Assembly: GCA_019459085.1 (NCBI GenBank)
Contig: JAIBEW010000003.1
Location: forward strand, 1-64,000
Length of the DNA: 64,000 nt
Direction: 5' to 3'
DNA from: Kaistella sp.
GTDB taxonomy: Bacteria; Bacteroidota; Bacteroidia; Flavobacteriales; Weeksellaceae
The position numbers and the translations under genes are program-made. Below are positions 50,348 through 58,944 of the stretch, one piece after another. The notes under the pieces were generated by a model. It did no database searches, had not been told where the DNA came from, and saw only the letters and a list, made by a program, of their open reading frames with translations. Within the stretch, counting starts at the first letter, position 1, and every line of letters starts with the position of its first letter.

Positions 50348-51175
50348 TCAGTTTATAACAGGATAATACCCCGATTGCTGGATGATTTTTGCCCCGGTTG
50401 CCGATTTTTCAAAATCCAGGAACGGCTTTATTTTTTGATAGTCGGATTTACGGTAATACTGAAACAGCGGCCGCTGAAAAAAGTATTCGCCTGATGCGAT
50501 GGCTTCTGTATCCAATGGCGAAATTGCCCTCTCTTTTCCATCATACACCGTCAGGATTTTCAGTCCGTCGGCATTGCCGTTTAAAATATACCCTGCACTT
50601 ACATAGCCGATACCCGATGCATCTGCCTTAATGGCTTCCAGAATTTGGGCGTTCCCGTTCATTTGCTTGGCATAGGGTGAAAATTTAATGTTCAGAATAT
50701 CCTTTACATAGTCGTGGGTGCCGGAATTGCTTTGTCTTCCGTAAATCGTGATGGGCATTTTGGTATTGGTGACCGAGGACCAGTCGGTATATGCACGGCT
50801 GAGGATTTTGGCCACAGTTCCGGTGCTGATCGAATCAATGCCAAGCTGATCGGAAACGACGAAAGCAATGGCATCCTGCGCAAACACAAAAGAATCAATT
50901 TCAATTTTCTGATGCCTGAACATGTTAATTTCCTCATCTTTTATGCTTCTGGAAGAGTTGGCGATGTCGGTATTGCCGTTTAATAAAGAGGCAAAACCCA
51001 ATCCTGAACCGCCTCCTGAAACAGAAACCAGCAGCGTGCTTTTGGTATTATGAAACTCTTCTGCCAAAAGAACTGCAAGATTCACTTCGGTATCAGAACC
51101 TTTAATCTTAACAGTTTCATGGCCGGAGGAACACCCAAACAGTGCAAAAAGAAAAAGCGGCATGAAATATTTCAT
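50348..51175 (-). CDS. pstS: Phosphate-binding lipoprotein PstS
   Basis: Periplasmic phosphate-binding protein of the Pst system. 275 aa. Lipobox LFGCSSG with Cys15, so anchored to the membrane. Phosphate contacts: IKGSDTE near the start, SGGGSGLGFASLLNG, SRSIKDEE and GRQSNSGTHDYV. First gene of the operon; an 11-bp-phased hexamer array lies 22-60 bp upstream of the ATG. Confidence 0.95.
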   Translation of the reverse strand: MKYFMPLFLFALFGCSSGHETVKIKGSDTEVNLAVLLAEEFHNTKSTLLVSVSGGGSGLGFASLLNGNTDIANSSRSIKDEEINMFRHQKIEIDSFVFAQDAIAFVVSDQLGIDSISTGTVAKILSRAYTDWSSVTNTKMPITIYGRQSNSGTHDYVKDILNIKFSPYAKQMNGNAQILEAIKADASGIGYVSAGYILNGNADGLKILTVYDGKERAISPLDTEAIASGEYFFQRPLFQYYRKSDYQKIKPFLDFEKSATGAKIIQQSGYYPVIN

Positions 51176-51196
51176 AACGCTAAGTTAGTGGTATGA

Positions 51197-51235
51197 TGAT
51201 ACTTAAATGTTAACGCAGTGTTACGTTTTTATGAC
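51197..51235 (-). promoter_or_regulatory. PHO-box-like array upstream of pstS
   Basis: On the minus strand the hexamers GTCATA (51230-51235), GTAACA (51219-51224), TTAACA (51208-51213) and GTATCA (51197-51202) are spaced exactly 11 bp apart. The layout matches PhoB/PhoP operators and resembles the array at 24476. A weak -7 (TAACTTAG, 51180-51187) would put TTAACA at the -33 position. Confidence 0.65.
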
Positions 51236-51352
51236 GAGATAAAATAGGAGCGTGGTAGGGACTCATGGAATTCGAGCAGGGTCTATGGGTCCTGTGAAAA
51301 AGAATAAATGTTCTGTCAGGTAAAAGGCGTAAAGCCGGTTGTCGGCTCTTAA

Positions 51353-51757
51353 CTATTCGGCTGCCTGTATCCATTCAGGTATGATATCGGTTAATTCAGC
51401 CTTGCTGTTTTCGATTTCCGCTGAATTTTTAAACGTGATAACTGCTCTGTCATTCTCTTTCCACTTTAGCATTTTGCTTTTGTTGGTGATGAGTTTGTCC
51501 TGAGTCTGTTCCCGTTTTTTTGCTCCGCGGTGAAATATCAGCTGGACCTGCTGAGCCGGCGGCTGAATTCTCATGGTAATCCGGTCTGCGGTTCCAACGC
51601 AATAGTTGGGTCCGTTCCATTTTATATTTTCAGTCAGATGATGATCTGCCCCTAAAATGATGATGCGCAGCTGCTCAATTTCTTTGCGGAAGGGGTGCTT
51701 TTGCTGGTCGAGAAAATCGGTGACTTCGCTGTTTAAGTGAATGGTTGGCTCAGCCAT
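51353..51757 (-). CDS. DUF1801 domain protein
   Basis: 134-aa soluble protein of the DUF1801 (YdhG-like) family: FRKEIEQLRIIILGADHHLTE split from IKWNGPNYCVG, where the W-x-GPxY core is diagnostic, then RIQPPAQQVQLIFHRGAK. Function unknown. A second, frameshifted DUF1801 gene lies at 53726. Confidence 0.85.
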   Translation of the reverse strand: MAEPTIHLNSEVTDFLDQQKHPFRKEIEQLRIIILGADHHLTENIKWNGPNYCVGTADRITMRIQPPAQQVQLIFHRGAKKREQTQDKLITNKSKMLKWKENDRAVITFKNSAEIENSKAELTDIIPEWIQAAE

Positions 51758-51835
51758 AACTTGATTTTAAGAATATTGGTTTCCTGAGTAAACAACGGAA
51801 TAAAAAGTCTTGTAGTATATAGCACCAAAGACCTT

Positions 51836-52258
51836 TTAAAGATCAAAATGTTTCCTCACTTCGGCGATCATCTGATTTTCGGTAAGATGGTCAGCTGGTT
51901 TTACGCTGATCGTCTTGCCATCAAAATGTTTATCTGACTTCAGTTCGTTGTAAAGTTCATCCTTTGCATGGGTAGAACCGAAAAGGAGAATATCATCAAA
52001 ATTTTTCAGGCGGTCTGCAAGCATATCGTAATATTCCTTACTAAGTTCCTGTTCACGGCTGTGCTTTTGATGCTCATTGTTGGTAGACCGGTTATTCCCC
52101 AATCGCACTCCGTCTCCCTGTTCACCTGCAATACGCAAGTGAGATTCCTGATCGGAGTTCACTTTTTCGACGATATTGGAATCTTTGCTTAAATCAATAA
52201 AGTATGCCTCTGAGTGATCCAGCCATACTCCTACCTGTTTGTTGAGATTATTTTTCAT
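51836..52258 (-). CDS. eRF1-like/host-attachment superfamily protein
   Basis: 140 aa. The opening QVGVWLDHSEAYFIDL and the central NFDDILLFGSTHAKDELYNEL resemble bacterial proteins of the eRF1 domain 2 (baeRF) or host-attachment group, which are thought to act at ribosomes. Charged, no signal peptide. Preceded by a strong promoter. Identification is by pattern only. Confidence 0.68.
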   Translation of the reverse strand: MKNNLNKQVGVWLDHSEAYFIDLSKDSNIVEKVNSDQESHLRIAGEQGDGVRLGNNRSTNNEHQKHSREQELSKEYYDMLADRLKNFDDILLFGSTHAKDELYNELKSDKHFDGKTISVKPADHLTENQMIAEVRKHFDL

Positions 52259-52342
52259 AATGTTTTTTATTTTCAGATGGGCTTGTTTTCTCTTTCAACC
52301 TGATTTTGTGAGCACACGTTTTTATAACATTTTACTTCTATG

Positions 52343-52373
52343 CAAATGTATCTGATGGATGAGCTGCTTCAAA
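52343..52373 (-). promoter_or_regulatory. Bacteroidota-type promoter for the eRF1-like gene
   Basis: Minus strand: -33 TTTG (52370-52373), 19-bp spacer, -7 TACATTTG (52343-52350). Predicted leader of about 78 bases. The rest of the 259-bp gap (52259-52517) holds nothing else I recognise. Confidence 0.7.
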
Positions 52374-52517
52374 TGACAAAAGTCAATTACGGAAGTGATC
52401 TCAGTCAATCGTGAGTAGTCAATCGGAAAGATAAGGGAAGAGTTGCCTCTTAACTTGGACAAGTAAGGGTATTGATCTACAAATTAAAAAGGAGGTTTAG
52501 TCCTAATTTTTTTTGAT

Positions 52518-52979
52518 TTATGGCTCTTTCTGGGCTGCAATTTTCTCTTTAAATGGTTCGCTGTTTTCAATGGTGCTGAGGAATTTTTCATCTGAACTGG
52601 CAAGGGTCAGGAATTCGAATTTGCAGAAATAAATATGTTGTAAACCGTTTTGCTCCAGTATTTTTTCGAGGTGTTCCGACGACAGATATTCCAGAGAAAG
52701 CGTGTTGGGAATGGGTCTGTTGAACTGATAAATACATAAATGCAGCGTGTTCAGTTCTAAAATTCTTTTGAGGCCTTTGAGGTCGGTGGAGACATCAAAT
52801 TCCATGTTTCGTACCTGCAGATGCTCAAAAGCTTCGCCGTTTTTCATTTTAATATCGGTTTCCCACCACGCAACCGCTTCATTGGGTCTGAACTTGTGAA
52901 TAAGGATGTGATCGTATCTTTTATCAATCAGCGACCATATTTCGTGGTTGGATTGTATTTCAAAAAACAGTTTTTTCAT
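52518..52979 (-). CDS. Uncharacterised soluble protein
   Basis: 153 aa, no signal or membrane helix. Contains WWETDIKMKNGEAFEHLQ and several Leu-rich segments (LKGLKRILELNTLHLCIYQF, LSSEHLEKILEQNGLQHIYF) spaced like degenerate leucine-rich units. No family recognised. Part of the minus-strand accessory run. Confidence 0.65.
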   Translation of the reverse strand: MKKLFFEIQSNHEIWSLIDKRYDHILIHKFRPNEAVAWWETDIKMKNGEAFEHLQVRNMEFDVSTDLKGLKRILELNTLHLCIYQFNRPIPNTLSLEYLSSEHLEKILEQNGLQHIYFCKFEFLTLASSDEKFLSTIENSEPFKEKIAAQKEP

Positions 52980-53008
52980 TTCATATTATATATTATCGGC
53001 ACTGCTTT

Positions 53009-53635
53009 TCAGATATTCAGTGTTAATTTCGGTTTCAGAAATGAGCAATACACCAACATTAAATATCCAAAAATTAAAAAATAGCTTCCATTCGGCGAAA
53101 ACCTGATGAGTTTTTCCCAAAACGATGCTGTCTGATATTCATAATCGGTTTGGTTAAGATAAGCATTGGGAGAATGATCATGTTGAAGAAGATTTTTGTC
53201 AGGTTTGTAGTATAAAACATACAAGCTGTTGGTTTTTTCTGTATCCGCTCCATAAGCAATTTGTTGGGTTTTTTCCATAAGATTGAGGAGCTTTACCAAA
53301 TCACCATAAGAATTCTCATTACCCAATTGAAACCGCAATCCGGTTTTGTCAAATTTTTCTTTTTGAAGATTTTGAATCATTCCCATAAATTCTTTTTCCT
53401 TTGTTTTACCGAAATTTACCGGAACCTTTACGGGGGTATATTTCCATCCTTCCATAGGAACTTGGGAGTACTCAGGAGATTTTTCACCTTTTTTTGCTTT
53501 ATAGGGAAGTCCCATATCAAGCCCTCTTAAATTCATTTTTTCTAAGGTGGGCTTTGTATAATACAAAAAAAGTAGAGGGATGCAAATCAGACTGATCATT
53601 CCGCTCACATAATATATCTTTTTATCTTTTTTCAT
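53009..53635 (-). CDS. Uncharacterised membrane protein with central soluble domain
   Basis: 208 aa from ATG 53635. Helix near the N terminus (about 7-24, VSGMISLICIPLLFLYY), a soluble domain of about 140 residues, and a C-terminal helix (about 182-200, SYFLIFGYLMLVYCSFL). The layout resembles small biopolymer-transport-like proteins with ExbD-type topology, but no motif confirms this. Unrecognised. Confidence 0.65.
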   Translation of the reverse strand: MKKDKKIYYVSGMISLICIPLLFLYYTKPTLEKMNLRGLDMGLPYKAKKGEKSPEYSQVPMEGWKYTPVKVPVNFGKTKEKEFMGMIQNLQKEKFDKTGLRFQLGNENSYGDLVKLLNLMEKTQQIAYGADTEKTNSLYVLYYKPDKNLLQHDHSPNAYLNQTDYEYQTASFWEKLIRFSPNGSYFLIFGYLMLVYCSFLKPKLTLNI

Positions 53636-53725
53636 TTTATACTTTTTTACAAAACATTGCAAGCACTAATGGTAATAATTCCGGGTTACTCACTGGGGTC
53701 TATATTGATCACAACATAACAGTTT

Positions 53726-54161
53726 TTACTTCACAGTTTCACCTTCATTCGCTTCAAAACCATACCGAATTGCGGCTTCCAGAACTTCAGTGTTGAGGTC
53801 TTTCAGCGTTTTGAACTTAATGCAGTAGCCCGTCACGCCCGCCGATTTTTTTTCCGTAAGTGGTAGCCAGATAAGTTTTGTCATCGAGTCCCATGATATA
53901 AACGGAGATTCCGGTGGTGTTGGCGCTTAAACCGATCTGATAAAACTCCTTTGTTTTGTCGTCGGCGTACGAAATGGTATACGATCCGTATCCGATATTG
54001 GGATTTGAAACCGTCTTGTTTTCACTGTTTTTACCGTCGAGAAACCAGAGCTTACTGTTCGGCCTGATGTTCTGAATAACTTCGTGTAGCGTCTGCATTT
54101 CGCTGCGTTTTGGTTCAGACTGAGCAGAGATATAGGCTTTGATCTGTTCTTCTGTATTCAT
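53726..54161 (-). pseudogene. Frameshifted DUF1801 protein
   Basis: Codes MNTEEQIKAYISAQSEPKR through TYLATTYGKK, then shifts at a run of eight A (plus-strand T run 53846-53853). With seven A the next frame reads SAGVTGYCIKFKTLKDLN and ends at 53726, giving about 144 codons, normal for DUF1801. The GxSVTGYC-type segment is a conserved part of that group, so the extension is real. Possible homopolymer sequencing error, slippage or true loss. Confidence 0.85.
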
Positions 54162-54276
54162 AATGTAAAATAAGGGTTACCGGAATCTTCAAACCAATTT
54201 ACTGGAAATGAACTACAACAGGGATACTTTAACAGTAGCCAATCTCCAGTGGTTACAGATCCGAAGGCATGCGGAA

Positions 54277-55137
54277 TCACACTTGTTGTTTTTTAAAATT
54301 TCCAGAGAATTTTAAAATGAAAGGAAAAACGAGGAGCGGGATGCACAGCCAAAGCATCGTTGTAACGGAAAGAGCATTGAACTTCTTTCCTTTTCGGTTG
54401 TTGTTCAGGTTCTTGCGCAAAGTATTAAACTGTTTTTTTTCCTTTTCTTTCAAATCTAAGAGATAGTCCGATTTCTGCATGGGAAAATGTTCGGGAGACA
54501 GAAAATCAATCGCTAAATACGTATCGTGCCAGTCACCTACACACTGCTGTTGCTGATCAATAGCTGCTATATCTATTTTGATTTTATCCTGTATTTTTTT
54601 CGGCAGAGCCTCATAGAAATACAGAATCTTCTTTATTTTCTTTCTGTAACTGTGCAGATTTTCCCTGTCGATATGCTGCAGGAGGTTCTCTGCTTTTTTC
54701 CACTCTTTTTTAAAATATTTTGAAATGGTCTTTTTTTCAGGTAATAATTCTGGCAAGCGGGTTTCTTCACGAAAATGCTTGATGCGGATAAGATGTTGTG
54801 GTCCATCATCAATCAATTTCTGACCGGCAGTATGTTCTTTACTTCTTAACTCCGTAATAAGTTGTTCCGGAGGATTTGGAACCGCATCCAGCAGTTGCAG
54901 GTTAATCTGTATAAGCCTTATTTCTCCTGCCTGATGAAACAATGGCTTCAGTAAAGCCGTGTTGTATTTCTCTTTATAAACCTTTTCAGCAAATGAAAAC
55001 AGGGCATTTATTTTTTTTATATCCACCCTCAAATGGTGTAGATATTTGGATTCTTTATTTTTCCTATAAGAAGAAAGATTCCATTTTATGGATTCCAGAC
55101 GATCAAGGACGTAATGATTCAAAATATTCTTTTCCAT
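54277..55137 (-). CDS. CHAD domain protein with C-terminal membrane anchor
   Basis: 286 aa. CHAD domain (about 10-245) of alpha-helices rich in conserved His and basic residues: KYLHHLRVDIKKINALF, ENLHSYRKKIKKILYFYE, GDWHDTYLAIDFL. CHAD proteins bind polyphosphate through such residues. A hydrophobic helix near 258-276 (TTMLWLCIPLLVFPFIL) would tether it to the membrane, which is less usual. Fits the phosphate theme, though 3 kb from pst. Confidence 0.85.
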   Translation of the reverse strand: MEKNILNHYVLDRLESIKWNLSSYRKNKESKYLHHLRVDIKKINALFSFAEKVYKEKYNTALLKPLFHQAGEIRLIQINLQLLDAVPNPPEQLITELRSKEHTAGQKLIDDGPQHLIRIKHFREETRLPELLPEKKTISKYFKKEWKKAENLLQHIDRENLHSYRKKIKKILYFYEALPKKIQDKIKIDIAAIDQQQQCVGDWHDTYLAIDFLSPEHFPMQKSDYLLDLKEKEKKQFNTLRKNLNNNRKGKKFNALSVTTMLWLCIPLLVFPFILKFSGNFKKQQV

Positions 55138-55350
55138 CTCTGATAAATTATTGAATGCATTCTTTTAGCTGGCCTTAGTGATAATGGACAATTCCGCGGG
55201 AAATTGTGCGGGCAACATGAGAATACAGGTAAAACTTATTTATGATCTACAATGAATTTTTCATCAAAACAACGCTCAGTAATGTTTACAATAGGTCCGA
55301 AGTATTTTTTGCTTTAAAGCTGAAGGTTCCGGATGCAATTTCTCTTCATT

Positions 55351-55647
55351 CTAAAATCTGCCGTAAAATTTAGAAATATTAAAATAATATTTAACTTCTT
55401 CACCATTGGGTTTTACAAGGGTTAAAACATCAAAAGGCTGCTTTTTATCGTCAAACGTCAGGCTCTGACTTTTCATCTGACAGCCGCTGCATTTTTCGCG
55501 CACTATTTCGTATTCCTGTGCAACGCTCCCGACTTTTATTGCTTTTTCCATTGAACTTCCGTCATTTGTAGTCAGATCCTGAGTTGATGCACAGTTCAAA
55601 AATGCAAAGCATATTGCTGTTGCAAAAAGAGGTTTAATAGTTCTCAT
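55351..55647 (-). CDS. Small lipoprotein, unrecognised
   Basis: 98 aa. Type II signal MRTIKPLFATAICFAFLNC (Cys19). The body has KCSGCQMKSQSL, a CxxC pair, and ends KYYFNISKFYGRF. Envelope lipoprotein; family not recognised. The 213-bp gap to the CHAD gene holds nothing recognisable. Confidence 0.7.
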   Translation of the reverse strand: MRTIKPLFATAICFAFLNCASTQDLTTNDGSSMEKAIKVGSVAQEYEIVREKCSGCQMKSQSLTFDDKKQPFDVLTLVKPNGEEVKYYFNISKFYGRF

Positions 55648-55748
55648 TATTATTGGTTTTAGGATTTAAATTAATTTTGGTGTTGTACTAAGTTGCTATT
55701 TTTTTAAAGTGTTAATGATTTCATTTATTTCTACGGAAATTTCATTAT

Positions 55749-56291
55749 TTAATGTTGTCTTTTTCTTTTTCTGAGAATCAATAAGGTCAAAATGTAAATC
55801 AAAACAATGGCGAAGGGTATGGCGATAAATCGATGTTCGGGTAAAAGATACCACAGCGCTACAATGCATATGGTTCTGACCAATACGTGAAAAATCCCGG
55901 CCCAATGTTGGATGATCCACGAAAATGGCAACCACATTAATCCGGTCAAAATTCCTACAGTCATAGGAAGGGAAGTATGGTCGACAAGGAAAAATGGGAT
56001 GGCGATGGAGTAGACCAGAATGGCTTGCCCGGCCATAAACAGAAAAAGGGTGTCGAATTCGTTTTTCGGTTTCTTTTTATCCAGAAAATTTTCGCCCGTA
56101 AACTTTGAAAGGAACAGACCTAAATACACAATGCTTCCGGTTCCTATAAAAATGGTCCATACCGCGATAAAATCCGAGAAAAAAATCCCGACCACCCCAA
56201 TAATTGCCCAAACTATCATGCCCGCTAAAGGGGTAGCAAGAAATTTTTGATTGGCAAATTCAGTGCGCTGTTCTTCAAGGGTTCTGTTCAT
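55749..56291 (-). CDS. DUF7010-like membrane protein
   Basis: 180 aa with about five hydrophobic helices (22-40, 43-60, 84-103, 110-128, 133-172) and a basic tail (LRKRKRQH). GLMWLPFSWIIQHWAGIFH is the characteristic segment. Function unknown. Confidence 0.75.
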   Translation of the reverse strand: MNRTLEEQRTEFANQKFLATPLAGMIVWAIIGVVGIFFSDFIAVWTIFIGTGSIVYLGLFLSKFTGENFLDKKKPKNEFDTLFLFMAGQAILVYSIAIPFFLVDHTSLPMTVGILTGLMWLPFSWIIQHWAGIFHVLVRTICIVALWYLLPEHRFIAIPFAIVLIYILTLLILRKRKRQH

Positions 56292-56444
56292 TGGTTCAGT
56301 TTTTTAATGTACGAAAACGTTTTGAGGCTTTCTTTCGTTGCGGAAACAGGGTTCATGCAGTTCCCTCGTACTGCAATTTAGCGCATCGATTCCCGGATGC
56401 AATTTAAAAATAAAAACAAATGTGTAATAGCCAAGGCCACTAAT

Positions 56445-56915
56445 TTACAAAACACTTTTCCACTCTCCATTTTCTGCAAACGCTTTAATCGTCTCATTTC
56501 TTTTGGCCAGAAGCCTTGTCATATACTTCGTGACAACAAGTTTATCAGCCACATTTCCCAGAAACCCCAGCGGTGACTGAAAATGAAATATATCAGTCAT
56601 AATGGTTTCGTTTCCGTCTTCTTCAAATAAATGGTCGTGCCTCATGAATTTGAAAATTCCCTTAATTTGTTCATCTCGGAACTGACTGGGAAAGTTGAAA
56701 ACCGTAATTTTCGTTGTTAGCCTTTGCTTTATGCCAAAATGTACCGCTTCCCAGGTCACAAACTCGTTTAAGTTGATAAGACCTTGGGTGCAGCCATCAA
56801 CTGCTGATTCATTAGTATGTGCAGTTGAAATCTTGTGCAGGTCAATGCTTCGCGACAGATCGAAGCAAATCTGCGGCGTGTTTTTTATTCTCGTGGTTAA
56901 TTTAATTAATGCCAT
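56445..56915 (-). CDS. SRPBCC/START-like ligand-binding protein
   Basis: 156 aa. Typical SRPBCC outline: an N-terminal strand (LIKLTTRIKNTPQICFDLS), the middle FVTWEAVHFGIKQRLTTKI and late DIFHFQSPLGFLGNVADKLV followed by the long C-terminal helix. Binds a hydrophobic ligand or acts as a cyclase-like fold; ligand unknown. Confidence 0.85.
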   Translation of the reverse strand: MALIKLTTRIKNTPQICFDLSRSIDLHKISTAHTNESAVDGCTQGLINLNEFVTWEAVHFGIKQRLTTKITVFNFPSQFRDEQIKGIFKFMRHDHLFEEDGNETIMTDIFHFQSPLGFLGNVADKLVVTKYMTRLLAKRNETIKAFAENGEWKSVL

Positions 56916-56989
56916 TCATCCATTCTAATTTTCCCCGAACTAAAACACTGCACCGGCAATTTCATCAAAACCTACCATCGCAAAAAACG

Positions 56990-57397
56990 TTAATCCATAA
57001 TATTTCCAATATAACCGATTTTCCAGAAAGGCATGTATTCGTTCCAGTTGAAAAAGAATGAGAAAAAGAAATGGATAAACGGAGCAGAAAGAAAACTGAG
57101 TACAACATACCATATTGCTTTCTTCAGATTCATTTTCAGCACGGCTGGAGGCAGAAAGACCGTTACTAACATGGGTACAGGATAATAGATCCACCATTCT
57201 AAACCCATGTTTGCCCCATATTTACCAAACAGCATTCCGAAGACAACAACGACAATGGACAGCACATAAACCGTATATTGCTTCGCGACAAATTCATGCT
57301 TTTTAAGGACCATTCTAATCACGATTATAAAAACCAACAAAGAGAAAAGAATCATGATCGGGAATCTGTATGAAAAGGTGCTTTCTAAAGGATTCAT
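56990..57397 (-). CDS. Uncharacterised membrane protein
   Basis: 135 aa with about four hydrophobic helices (12-30, 42-58, 68-86, 95-115). An aromatic C terminus (FFFSFFFNWNEYMPFWK). No family recognised. Confidence 0.65.
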   Translation of the reverse strand: MNPLESTFSYRFPIMILFSLLVFIIVIRMVLKKHEFVAKQYTVYVLSIVVVVFGMLFGKYGANMGLEWWIYYPVPMLVTVFLPPAVLKMNLKKAIWYVVLSFLSAPFIHFFFSFFFNWNEYMPFWKIGYIGNIMD

Positions 57398-57509
57398 GTT
57401 GGGACTTTATAAATGATCGGGTATTTCAGTTGACATATAAGACCTGTTGTATTTATTTGAAAATTATGAAACAGCAGCGAAGCCAAATTACACATTGTAG
57501 TAACTGCCG

Positions 57510-57944
57510 TTAGCGGGTCGCTGGGCTTTCCTCGTTCAGTTTTCCGTAACTGTTGTTGTATATTTTTCCTTTTTTTTGATGGGTGAATTTCAGTCCGGAC
57601 CAGATTTCATCAATACTTAAGCACGTGCTTTCCACAAGTCCGAAATCATACCCCAGTTTAATTACGGTTTTAATGTTCAGATCGGTTCTCAGTTTTCCAC
57701 CTTTCGGCCACGAAACCCAAAACATTCCGTTGGGTTTTAAATTGGCTTTTAACTTTGGGAAATAATCAATAAATTCTGCTTGCGTTTTTACAAACAGATG
57801 AATGTAGTCGAAGGTTTCTTCCAGTTTTGTTGAAATATCAAGTATTGGCAGGTTGATCTGACTAAGAACTTCTAGGTCTGCATTGATGAATCCAGCCCGA
57901 GAGTTTTCCTTGATCCCCATTTTCTGAGCGACTGATCTTGTCAT
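57510..57944 (-). CDS. DUF3052 family protein
   Basis: 144 aa. Recognised by VAQKMGIKENSRAGFINA at the start, FDYIHLFVKTQAEF, and GMFWVSWPKGGKLRTDLN followed by VESTCLSIDEIWSGLKFT. Family function unknown; it resembles a reduced methyltransferase-like fold without the SAM motif. The last residues (NEESPATR) run into the repeat-like GCCGTTAGCGGG sequence. Confidence 0.85.
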   Translation of the reverse strand: MTRSVAQKMGIKENSRAGFINADLEVLSQINLPILDISTKLEETFDYIHLFVKTQAEFIDYFPKLKANLKPNGMFWVSWPKGGKLRTDLNIKTVIKLGYDFGLVESTCLSIDEIWSGLKFTHQKKGKIYNNSYGKLNEESPATR

Positions 57945-58056
57945 TTCTGTCTTTTTTTACAAACTTACACCATCAAGTGAAACCAGTCACGAATAGCGGC
58001 ATTGCTACCTGTGGCTTTCGTTACTTATGCGGTCAATTTGGACCGTCATTTGTCTT

Positions 58057-58305
58057 TTAGAAATCAAACAAATCCCCTAATAATCCTTTTTTCTTTTTGT
58101 AGTGATGTTCCCGGTCTGTTGAATACCGTTGTTTATCAGAATAATTTTCCTGTTGTACATTGGGGGCATTTTGCGAGGAGCGTTCAATGATTTTATCAAG
58201 TTCTCCGCGGTCAAGCCACACTCCACGACAATCCGGACAGTAATCGATTTCAATACCGCTTCGGTCTGTCATGACAAGGTTTACATTACAGTTTGGACAT
58301 TTCAT
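58057..58305 (-). CDS. TFIIB-type zinc ribbon (zf-TFIIB) protein
   Basis: 82 aa. N-terminal zinc ribbon with two CxxC pairs, MKCPNCNVNLVM and IDYCPDCRGVWLDRGELDKII, the standard bacterial zf-TFIIB signature. Then a Gln/Asn-rich linker and a short basic and hydrophobic tail (KKKKGLLGDLFDF). Function unknown. Confidence 0.9.
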   Translation of the reverse strand: MKCPNCNVNLVMTDRSGIEIDYCPDCRGVWLDRGELDKIIERSSQNAPNVQQENYSDKQRYSTDREHHYKKKKGLLGDLFDF

Positions 58306-58387
58306 ATGATTGTTCTTTAATGATTTATAAATTACTTATTGTGTTCTGAATAGAATCAAGTTGATGTAAAAGGTGATTGTTTTATCA

Positions 58388-58486
58388 AAGTCTTTGTAAA
58401 TATAACAAAAGGAACAACGAGCGAAAATATTTATGAGGTAAACTTCAATCCCACTGATAGAAATACACTTTGCTGTTAGCAACAGT
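58388..58486. repeat. Dispersed intergenic repeat, copy A
   Basis: Contains CTTTGTAAATATAACAAAA, GAACAACGAGCGAAAAT and TTTATGAGGTAAACTTCAA, and closes with the palindrome CTGTTAGCAACAG. The first word is identical to copy C (60585). Fills the gap between the zinc-ribbon gene and the next lipoprotein gene. Confidence 0.82.
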
Positions 58487-58559
58487 TTCTATTATTTCCT
58501 AGCTTTTAAAACCAAATCTATATTTAATTTCTGAATTTTTTCTGCAAATGCTAAAGAAT

Positions 58560-58865
58560 CTAAGGCAACAATTGAATCGCGTTATTAAACTTATCAATTA
58601 TCCAATATAATTTAGTTTTTCTCTTATCACTAACATTTAAACTTTTGGCGACAATATACCGTTCGTCGAAATTGTATTTAATTACTTCTTGCGGAACTAT
58701 TGCAGTTCCAAAGTTCTTCTTTTCATTTCCTAAAAGAATTTGTGATTCCCTTCCATCTCCCAGAAAAAAATATCCATTCACTAAATCTTCAGTAATGCTT
58801 GTGTGATTGTAAACACAGGAAATGCAAAGAATAAGAAGTAAAATTAATACGGTTGTTTTACGCAT
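58560..58865 (-). CDS. Small lipoprotein, unrecognised
   Basis: 101 aa. Signal MRKTTVLILLLILCISC (Cys17). Body: TEDLVNGYFFLGDGRESQIL and ERYIVAKSLNVSDKRK, faintly like DUF3997 proteins. No motif. First of the repeat-separated accessory genes. Confidence 0.65.
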   Translation of the reverse strand: MRKTTVLILLLILCISCVYNHTSITEDLVNGYFFLGDGRESQILLGNEKKNFGTAIVPQEVIKYNFDERYIVAKSLNVSDKRKTKLYWIIDKFNNAIQLLP

Positions 58866-58910
58866 ATTTAAAATGTGCTAATTTGACTGATATTTCCGGT
58901 GACGAAAGTA

Positions 58911-58942
58911 CCGCAAACTGTTGGCTACTTCTGTTGCGCAAT
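58911..58942. repeat. Dispersed intergenic repeat, partial copy
   Basis: GCAAACTGTTGGCTACTTCT matches the end CAAACGGTTGGGTATTTCT of copy C; the remainder of the repeat is missing here. Confidence 0.6.
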
Positions 58943-58944
58943 CT

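Noticed and set aside
55696..55935. 79-residue frame overlapping the 3' end of the DUF7010-like gene
   Set aside because: Its first part is an alternate frame of the membrane protein; the tail looks helical but has no start of its own.
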